From JBEICQ01 sp046297395 (GTDB lineage: Bacteria; Bacteroidota; Bacteroidia; UBA4408): DNA of 10,422 nt. Where the stretch lies: positions 1 to 10,422 of the forward strand of contig JBKCNM010000040.1 of assembly GCA_046297395.1 (NCBI GenBank). The letters are read 5' to 3'. The notes below the pieces were generated by a model that saw only the letters and a list, made by a program, of their open reading frames with translations, did no database searches and was not told where the DNA came from. Both the position numbers and the translations under genes were made by a program. Positions 1-5,155 of the stretch are shown one piece after another (the first letter of the stretch is position 1; each line of letters opens with the position of its first letter).

Positions 1-55
1 GCATCAATCACTTTCTAGAGACAATAAAACCCCAGCCGGTTTCCGTTGTTGGCCT

Positions 56-171
56 GTATGTATTCTATCATAATTGAAGTCCAAAATGATGCTTGATAAA
101 AAAGAAAAATGCTTATTTGTATCGCTGTTATAAACTGAGGACTGTGAATGGTTTTTTAGTAGTCTGACATT
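56..171 (+). repeat. Intergenic cassette module, copy 1 (right half only)
   Basis: These 116 bp align without gaps to the right half of copy 2 (1585-1700) and of copy 3. The copy keeps the AT-rich inverted repeat (GATAAAAA 95-102 against TTTGTATC 116-123, one mismatch), the GAGGA motif at 137-141, the ATG at 148, and the AGTCTGACATT end. The left half, which elsewhere holds the gene-end segment and terminator, is absent. Bases 1-55 are not recognisably module sequence, apart from the 11-mer AGCCGGTTTCC at 34-44, which recurs at the far edge of the array. It is the most diverged copy, as expected for the outer edge of an array. There is no gene between it and the Fic start at 297; bases 172-296 look like untranslated leader of the Fic cassette. 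Confidence 0.8.
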
Positions 172-296
172 GGGTGCAAGCTTAAGGAAACCACCCAGTA
201 AGCTACAATCCAACTGAAAATTGAAGATTTTAGAAGTGATAGATTGTTTTGCGGTGTAAATTATGTATTTTCACCGCAGATATTGCGGCGGTAATT

Positions 297-1460
297 ATGT
301 ACATACACGAAAGAAAAAATTGGACAAACTTTGTCTGGGATAACGACAAGTTATCGCCCATCTTAACTTCTGTAAGGTATTTACAAGGTCGTTTATTGGG
401 TCGTATGGAAAGTTTAGGTTTCGATTTTGTTGAGCGTGCCACTTTAGAGTCGCTTATTTTAGATGTTGTAGATACATCAAGAATTGAAGGCGAATTTTTA
501 AATCCTGAATTGGTTCGATCGTCTATTGCCCGAAAATTAGGTATTGAAAATGCGGATTTTATAAAGCCCCCGCGAAACATTGAAGGAATTGTTGATGTCA
601 TTTTAGATGCTACACAAAATTTTGACCAACCACTCACAAAAACACGCCTTTTAGGTTGGCATAACTCACTTTTTCAGACAGGATTTAGCGGATATCAACA
701 AATAGATGTTGCCAAATACCGAACAGGCGGTATGAAGGTGGTTTCAGGAAATTTTGGAAGAGAAAAAATACATTTTGAAGCACCATCAGCCGACAGAGTT
801 CCTCACGAAATGGAACAATTTTTAAATTGGTTAAATAGGGATAAAAGCCTAGATTTCGTTCTGAAATCTATCATTGCTCATTTTTGGTTTGTTACTATTC
901 ACCCTTTTGATGACGGTAATGGACGAATAGCAAGAGCAATTTTAGATATGTTTTTGGCAAAAAGTGACAACACTAAAATTCGTTTTTACAGCTTGTCAAA
1001 CCAAATCTTTAAAGAACACAAATACTATATCAACATGATTGAAAAAGCACAAAAAGGAACACCAGACATCACAGAATATTTAGTATGGTTTCTTGGTTGC
1101 TTTGAAAGAGCTTTAATGGCTAGTGAAGAAAATTTAGAAATCATTTTGGACAAAGCACACTTTTGGGACAAACACAAGTCAACAAACATTAACGACAGAC
1201 AACGACTTGTAATCAATTATCTGTATGACAATTACAGTAAAGAAGAAGGATTTTTGCGAACATCAACCTATGCTAAATTTACCAATTGTTCCACAGACAC
1301 AGCTTTGAGAGATTTACAAGATTTAGTTGCAAAAGAAATGCTGAAAGCAGAAGACAGCGGAAAGAAAACAAATTATATAATTATAAGTCACAAAAAATTA
1401 AGAATACCTAAAATATCAGATGAAAAAAAACCATCACCCAACATTCAGCAGGGTAGATGA
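297..1460 (+). CDS. Fic family protein with DUF4172-type N-terminal region
   Basis: Fic enzymes usually transfer AMP from ATP onto a Ser, Thr or Tyr hydroxyl of a target protein. The core motif HPFDDGNGRIAR is complete at residues 202-213, with catalytic His202, Gly207-Asn-Gly for phosphate binding and Arg210/Arg213. An inhibitory helix motif (S/T)xxxE(G/N) is present as TSRIEG at 60-65, so Glu64 should block ATP positioning. This is the N-terminally autoinhibited (class II) arrangement. The N-terminus MYIHERKNW matches the DUF4172 region that commonly precedes Fic. The C-terminus (about 295-365) looks like a winged-helix domain. I chose the ATG at 297 (387 aa) because it gives the family N-terminus; a TTG at 249 would add 16 unlike residues. 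The gene is AT-rich, sits alone between module copies 1 and 2, and its last codons read into copy 2. The target is unknown. The family call is secure. Confidence 0.93.
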   Translation: MYIHERKNWTNFVWDNDKLSPILTSVRYLQGRLLGRMESLGFDFVERATLESLILDVVDTSRIEGEFLNPELVRSSIARKLGIENADFIKPPRNIEGIVDVILDATQNFDQPLTKTRLLGWHNSLFQTGFSGYQQIDVAKYRTGGMKVVSGNFGREKIHFEAPSADRVPHEMEQFLNWLNRDKSLDFVLKSIIAHFWFVTIHPFDDGNGRIARAILDMFLAKSDNTKIRFYSLSNQIFKEHKYYINMIEKAQKGTPDITEYLVWFLGCFERALMASEENLEIILDKAHFWDKHKSTNINDRQRLVINYLYDNYSKEEGFLRTSTYAKFTNCSTDTALRDLQDLVAKEMLKAEDSGKKTNYIIISHKKLRIPKISDEKKPSPNIQQGR

Positions 1461-1700
1461 AAAAGCCCCAAATAAAAAGACCCTCTTGTAAGGGGATTTT
1501 TCATTTTACTTGTATGTAATAGCTAAAAGATCCGGCTCAAGCCGTTATATCAATGGAAGGCTTTTTAGTTTCTGTTTATATTCAGAATGCATTCCATCAT
1601 AAAAGAAGTCCAAAAGGATGCTTGATAAAAAAGAAAAACGCTTATTTTTATCGCTGTTATAAAATGAGGACAGTGAATGGTTTTTTCACAGTCTGACATT
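1439..1700 (+). repeat. Intergenic cassette module, copy 2 (complete)
   Basis: This is a complete module. It begins inside the last codons of the Fic gene (AAC-ATTCAGCAGGGTAGA, compared with AAC-CTTCATCCGGGTAGA in copy 4). It continues through a terminator-like stem at 1474-1501, a perfect GC hairpin CGGCT-CA-AGCCG at 1533-1544, an AT-rich inverted repeat (GATAAAAA 1624-1631, TTTTTATC 1645-1652), GAGGA at 1666-1670 and an ATG at 1677, and ends near CAGTCTGACATT. From 1474 to 1700 it matches copy 3 (2880-3106) without gaps, with about 11 mismatches in 227 bases. It has no terminal inverted repeats and no coding sequence of useful length, so it is not an ordinary MITE. It separates the Fic and phosphatase genes. 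Confidence 0.9.
1474..1501 (+). terminator. Weakened intrinsic terminator after the Fic gene
   Basis: The position corresponds to the perfect terminators in copies 3 and 4, but two C-to-A changes (GACCCT for GCCCCT, and GGGGATTTTT for GGGGCTTTTT) break two adjacent pairs in the stem. The A5 and T5 flanks and the CCCT/AGGG pairs remain. It probably terminates less well than its sisters, which would allow some read-through towards the phosphatase gene. The read-through is inferred. Confidence 0.55.
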
Positions 1701-1772
1701 TGTTATATCCATCACAATAACTAAACAGTAAGTTAAACATTACAAAATAGACCATCAAGTAGAAAAAAAATC

Positions 1773-2795
1773 ATGAAGTATTTATTGAAATTTAAAGAAA
1801 GCTTTATTAAGGAATGGAATGAGAGCGACAACTTTGAAAAAATTGCAGGTATGGGATTTGCTTTACTTGTTATATCGATAGCTTTATTTGCTCCTGATGA
1901 ACAACGGCAGAAATATTCAAAATATATTACGCTGATGGCTGTTTTAATTTTAGTTACCCTGGCTGAAAGAGCTAAAAAAGCAAAAAAAGATATTGTAAAA
2001 AAAAATAAAATTATACAACACCAAAAACATTTAGTTGAAGAAAAGAACAGGGAAATAACGGATAGTATAGAGTATGCTTTACGAATTCAAACTGCAATTC
2101 TTCCACCCCAAAAAATTGTAAAACAATATTTAGAAAACTCATTCATTCTTTATAAGCCCAAAGACATTGTTGCAGGCGACTTTTACTGGATGGAAACTAT
2201 AGATGATTTAATTTTATTCGCAGCATGCGATTGCACAGGGCATGGCGTTCCAGGTGCAATGGTTTCTGTCGTTTGCCATAATGCTTTAACAAGAGCTGTA
2301 AAAGAATTTGGTTTTATGCAACCTGGGAAAATACTTGACAAAACAGCAGAAATAGTTTTAGAAAGTTTCTCTAAAAGCGAAGAAGAGATACATGACGGAA
2401 TGGACATTTCTATTTGTTCTTACAACACAAAAACAAAGACATTAGAATGGGCAGGTGCAAATAATTCTTTAATTCTCATCAAAAACGGACAACTAATGGA
2501 AATCAAAGCAGACAAGCAATGTATTGGCTACAACGACAATGTAAAGCCGTTTACTAATCATCAATTCAATATACCACCTGACACAAGTATTTATCTTTTT
2601 ACAGACGGTTTTGCAGACCAGTTTGGTGGAGAAAACAAAAAGAAACTCACAAAAAATCGATTCAAAGAATTATTACTTTCATTACAGTATTTACCTTTTC
2701 AAGAACAAGCAAGAGAACTAAACGAATTTATTACAAACTATAAAAAAGATACTGAACAAACAGACGACATGTTAGTAATTGGTGTAAGGGTTTAG
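1773..2795 (+). CDS. Membrane-anchored PP2C/SpoIIE-type serine phosphatase
   Basis: This is predicted to dephosphorylate phosphoserine or phosphothreonine on a partner protein, as in RsbU/SpoIIE-type partner-switching. Two hydrophobic segments (about 24-41 and 51-66) form an N-terminal membrane hairpin. A Lys/Glu-rich, probably coiled-coil linker follows (66-108) and ends in SIEYALRIQTAILP, a linker sequence often found before this domain in Bacteroidota. The catalytic domain spans about 125-340. Visible acidic metal-site motifs are GDFYW (Asp136), DCTGHG 153-158, DGMD 208-211, TDGFADQ 277-283 and a terminal DDM 331-333, so the enzyme looks intact. No sensor domain is present beyond the membrane hairpin; many relatives carry 7TM or TPR sensors, so this is a short form. 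The ATG at 1773 follows an A-rich stretch and gives 340 aa. It lies alone between module copies 2 and 3, with no anti-sigma or antagonist partner beside it. Its substrate is therefore unknown. Confidence 0.92.
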   Translation: MKYLLKFKESFIKEWNESDNFEKIAGMGFALLVISIALFAPDEQRQKYSKYITLMAVLILVTLAERAKKAKKDIVKKNKIIQHQKHLVEEKNREITDSIEYALRIQTAILPPQKIVKQYLENSFILYKPKDIVAGDFYWMETIDDLILFAACDCTGHGVPGAMVSVVCHNALTRAVKEFGFMQPGKILDKTAEIVLESFSKSEEEIHDGMDISICSYNTKTKTLEWAGANNSLILIKNGQLMEIKADKQCIGYNDNVKPFTNHQFNIPPDTSIYLFTDGFADQFGGENKKKLTKNRFKELLLSLQYLPFQEQARELNEFITNYKKDTEQTDDMLVIGVRV

Positions 2796-2836
2796 AGCAA
2801 TGACAGATAATAGTAAAAATATAGACGGAAGAATGG

Positions 2837-3106
2837 CTACTGCTAACTTTCATCAGTGTAGAATAAAAAAGTCTTAGACAAAAAGCCCCTCTTGTAAGGG
2901 GCTTTTTCATTTTACTTGTATGTAATAGCTAATAGATTCGGCTCAAGCCGTTATATCAATGAAAGGCTTTTTAGTTTCTGTTTATATTCAGAATGCATAC
3001 CATCATAAAAGAAGTCAAAAAGGATGCTTGATAAAAAAGAAAAACGCTTATTTTTATCGCTGTTATAAACTGAGGACAGTAAATGGTTTTTTCACAGTCT
3101 GCGATT
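2837..3106 (+). repeat. Intergenic cassette module, copy 3 (complete)
   Basis: This is a complete module after the phosphatase gene. It starts with CTACTGCTAAC and TTCATC-(N)G-GTAGAATAAAAAAG, shared with copy 4. It then has a perfect terminator (2880-2907), the GC hairpin CGGCT-CA-AGCCG (2939-2950), the AT-rich inverted repeat (3030-3037 against 3051-3058), GAGGA at 3072-3076 and an ATG at 3083. It diverges from copy 2 at the last few bases (CTGCGATT against CTGACATT), which sets the right boundary at about 3100-3106. A 25-codon frame at 2800-2877 begins between the phosphatase stop and this module and ends inside it. I see no sign that it is a gene. Confidence 0.92.
2880..2907 (+). terminator. 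Perfect intrinsic terminator after the phosphatase gene
   Basis: AAAAAGCCCCT pairs perfectly with AGGGGCTTTTT around a CTTGTA loop. This gives an 11-bp stem with an A-run on one side and a T-run on the other. The symmetry means it could work in both directions. It lies 84 bp after the phosphatase stop and insulates that gene from the next cassette. Confidence 0.9.
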
Positions 3107-3134
3107 GGAAGTAATTGTAATTGACCACTAATCC

Positions 3135-3710
3135 ATGAAGTATACACCCGACTTTGTCATTCAATCTAAGGGAATAATTTCAAAAGAATTTATCAATAGA
3201 AAAATTCTGACATTCAAGCAAGCATTACTATTTGTTAAGCAACTTGATTATGGACGAAATGTAGACAAGAATAATTTAGCCACAGTATTTACAGACAATT
3301 GCGGGACATGCAGCACAAAGCACGCTTTACTCAAGAAGCTCGCAGATGAAAATAATTTTGAAGAAGTAAAACTTCTGGTTGGACTTTTTAAAATGAACAA
3401 AGTTAACACGCCTGAAATTTCTGAAACACTACAAAAAAATCAATTAGAATATATTCCAGAAGCTCATTGTTATTTAAAATATAAAGATCAAATTCTAGAT
3501 CAAACAAAAATAAACACGAAAGCAACAGACATTATAGATTATCTTATCGAAGAAATAGAAATTTCACCCGAACAGATAACAGACTATAAAGTAAACTATC
3601 ACAAAAGTTATCTTGCTTACTGGCTCGCTAAAAACAAACAAATTAAATTATCGACAAACGACATTTGGAAAATTAGAGAACAATGTATTAAAGACCTTGC
3701 CAACAATTGA
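3135..3710 (+). CDS. Possible transglutaminase-like cysteine enzyme, third cassette gene
   Basis: I do not recognise a named family. The 191-residue protein has no signal peptide or membrane segment, so it is probably cytoplasmic. Three short motifs occur in the order and spacing of a transglutaminase/papain-like fold: Cys59 in GTCSTKHALL at the start of a helix, His111 in EAHCYL, and Asp122 in ILDQT. In such enzymes the Cys is the nucleophile, and His and Asp complete the triad; members hydrolyse or cross-link amide bonds. Cys56 just before (DNCGTCS) could instead make a CxxC pair. The C-terminal third (about 130-190) is helical and charged. The ATG at 3135 gives MKYTPDF and is the natural start after module copy 3. 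The gene is AT-rich, alone between copies 3 and 4, and ends 12 bp before copy 4. That it is a gene is fairly sure; the enzyme class is inferred from motifs only. Confidence 0.78.
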   Translation: MKYTPDFVIQSKGIISKEFINRKILTFKQALLFVKQLDYGRNVDKNNLATVFTDNCGTCSTKHALLKKLADENNFEEVKLLVGLFKMNKVNTPEISETLQKNQLEYIPEAHCYLKYKDQILDQTKINTKATDIIDYLIEEIEISPEQITDYKVNYHKSYLAYWLAKNKQIKLSTNDIWKIREQCIKDLANN

Positions 3711-3722
3711 GAAAATAAAAAA

Positions 3723-3826
3723 CTACTGCTAACCTTCATCCGGGTAGAATAAAAAAGCCCCAAATAAAAAGCCCCTCTTGTAAGGGGCTTTTTCATTCTA
3801 TTCGGTGATGGCCGAAGCCGGTTTCC
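3723..3826 (+). repeat. Intergenic cassette module, copy 4 (left half only, array edge)
   Basis: The left part matches copy 3 from CTACTGCTAAC (3723) through the terminator to TTTTTCATT (about 3799). A variant of the GC hairpin may follow: GGC-CGAA-GCC at 3811-3819, against GGCT-CA-AGCC in the complete copies. The 11-mer AGCCGGTTTCC (3816-3826) is identical to 34-44 at the other edge. Downstream, bases 3827-3973 no longer resemble the module; the AT-rich hairpin, the GAGGA and the ATG are missing. This marks the right end of the array, facing the convergent mqnE operon. I see nothing else identifiable between here and the mqnE stop. Confidence 0.82.
3766..3793. terminator. Bidirectional intrinsic terminator between the array and the mqnE operon
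   Basis: AAAAAGCCCCT and AGGGGCTTTTT form an 11-bp perfect stem with A- and T-runs on either side, so a U-tract follows the hairpin in both directions. It ends transcription of the third cassette gene. It is also the only convincing terminator I can find for the - strand mqnE operon, about 180 bp past the mqnE stop. The second role is inferred. Confidence 0.85.
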
Positions 3827-3973
3827 AAGAATGGGATAAAGTAAAAGACCATTCGAATTACAAATGAAATTGCTGTTGTTATAAGCAAGTTCAATACTTG
3901 CGGTATTCGATAGGAAGACAAGACATTTTTTTATTTTGAAAAATAATCAGGGTGAGATCTCAATCAGAGATTC

Positions 3974-5155
3974 TCAATTGACCTCTATCTTTTCCCGGCT
4001 GTAATTTCGGATAACCTTGTACAGCGTATCCCGCTCCACAGCCTCTCTGCCCGCCTGCTCTATCATCTCAACCAATTGCTCCGTACTCAGTTTAGGACTC
4101 TGTTCTTCAGACCCTGCCATGGTGTATATCTTCGTGCTGTCGTCAATGGTGCCGTCAATATCATCCACACCATAAGAGAGTGAAAGCTGTGCAGTGTTCC
4201 TTCCAATCATGGGCCAGTATGCTTTGATGTGCGCAAAATTGTCCATAAAGAGTCTGCTTACCGCATAGTTCTTCAAATCCTCAATCACCGATGCTTCCGA
4301 AAGGTGCGAGAGCTGGTTGTCTTTGTTGCGAAATTTAAGTGGAATAAAGGTGTTGAATCCTCCCGTTTGGTCCTGTAAACTGCGCAGACGGTTCATGTGG
4401 TCTATGCGGTGCTCATACTTTTCTATATGTCCATAAAGCATGGTGGCATTGGAAGCCATGCCCAGCTCATGCGCTGTACGATGGATGGCAAGCCATTGCT
4501 CAGAAGTGCATTTGTCTCCGCAGATTTCTGCACGGATGCCCTCATCAAAAATCTCTGCTCCTCCTCCCGGCAATGAATCCTGTCCTGCAGCTTTCAGTAA
4601 CTCCAGTCCTTCGCGTATCGAAAGCCCTGCCTTTCTAATCATGTATTCGAGCTCCACTGCCGTAAATGCCTTTACATGTAAATCCGGTCTGATGGCTTTG
4701 ATGTCGCGGATAATGCCCGCAAAATATTCCAATCCCATGCGCGGGTGCACGCCTCCAACGATATGTACCTCGGTAACCGGCTGTCCCTCGTAGGATTTAA
4801 CGATGTCGAGAATTTGCTCCCTGCTCATTTCCCAGCCCTGTTCTTTTTGCTTGAGCAGTCTGGAGTATGAGCAGAACTTGCAATCGAACACACATATGTT
4901 GGTGGGTTCAATGTGAAAGTTTCTGTTGAAATAGGTGAGGTTGCCGTTTTTTTTCTCCCTCACAAAATTGGCAAGTACACCTAAAAAATTGAGTGGACCT
5001 TGTTCATATAACAACACACCTTCTGCTGCTGTGATTCGCTCGGAGTGAAGTATTTTGTTTGCAATCTCTTTTAGTTGTTTACCTACATCGCTCTTCTCAA
5101 TAAGTTCTTGCGTAAGTGTTGCCGCGGGTTTTGTTTCTTGGTTTTCCATGCTCAT
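3974..5155 (-). CDS. mqnE: Aminodeoxyfutalosine synthase MqnE
   Basis: This is a radical SAM enzyme of the futalosine pathway to menaquinone. It joins the 3-[(1-carboxyvinyl)oxy]benzoate made by MqnA to the S-adenosylmethionine-derived adenosyl group, giving aminodeoxyfutalosine. The 393-residue protein has the 4Fe-4S motif CX3CX2C at Cys88, Cys92 and Cys95 in TNICVFDCKFCSYS. Further family motifs are EVHIVGGVHP (129-138), KAFTAVELEYM (162-172), PGGGAEIF (196-203), WLAIHRTAHELGM (221-233), SNATMLYGHIE (235-245) and FIPLKF (270-275). These separate MqnE from the related MqnC and CofH, and the length is normal. The ATG at 5155 overlaps the upstream OmpA-family stop as ATGA, which favours it over the ATG two codons later. 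It is the last gene of the queE-ompA-mqnE run. Its presence implies the organism makes menaquinone by the futalosine route rather than the MenFDHCEB route; the partner genes lie elsewhere. Confidence 0.95.
   Translation of the reverse strand: MSMENQETKPAATLTQELIEKSDVGKQLKEIANKILHSERITAAEGVLLYEQGPLNFLGVLANFVREKKNGNLTYFNRNFHIEPTNICVFDCKFCSYSRLLKQKEQGWEMSREQILDIVKSYEGQPVTEVHIVGGVHPRMGLEYFAGIIRDIKAIRPDLHVKAFTAVELEYMIRKAGLSIREGLELLKAAGQDSLPGGGAEIFDEGIRAEICGDKCTSEQWLAIHRTAHELGMASNATMLYGHIEKYEHRIDHMNRLRSLQDQTGGFNTFIPLKFRNKDNQLSHLSEASVIEDLKNYAVSRLFMDNFAHIKAYWPMIGRNTAQLSLSYGVDDIDGTIDDSTKIYTMAGSEEQSPKLSTEQLVEMIEQAGREAVERDTLYKVIRNYSREKIEVN

Noticed and set aside
230..637. Antisense 135-codon frame over the Fic gene, and other long antisense frames over the OmpA and bshB1 genes
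   Set aside because: They lie opposite well-supported genes with complete family motifs and show no recognisable protein features.
1439..1700. Module as a MITE or insertion-sequence remnant
   Set aside because: The two ends are not inverted repeats of each other and there is no consistent target-site duplication around the complete copies.
1434..1720. Classical integron attC site in the modules (ACCCAAC at the left end of copy 2 fits RYYYAAC; copies 3 and 4 have TGCTAAC)
   Set aside because: No matching GTTRRRY or GTTAGC partner is found at the right end of any copy, the module is much longer than typical attC sites, and no intI is in the window.
2800..2877. 25-codon frame between the phosphatase and the next cassette
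   Set aside because: Its second half is module sequence also present at copy 4, where no such frame begins; no sign of selection.
1..3830. CRISPR array
   Set aside because: The repeats are about 265 bp and the spacers are whole genes; neither size nor structure fits.
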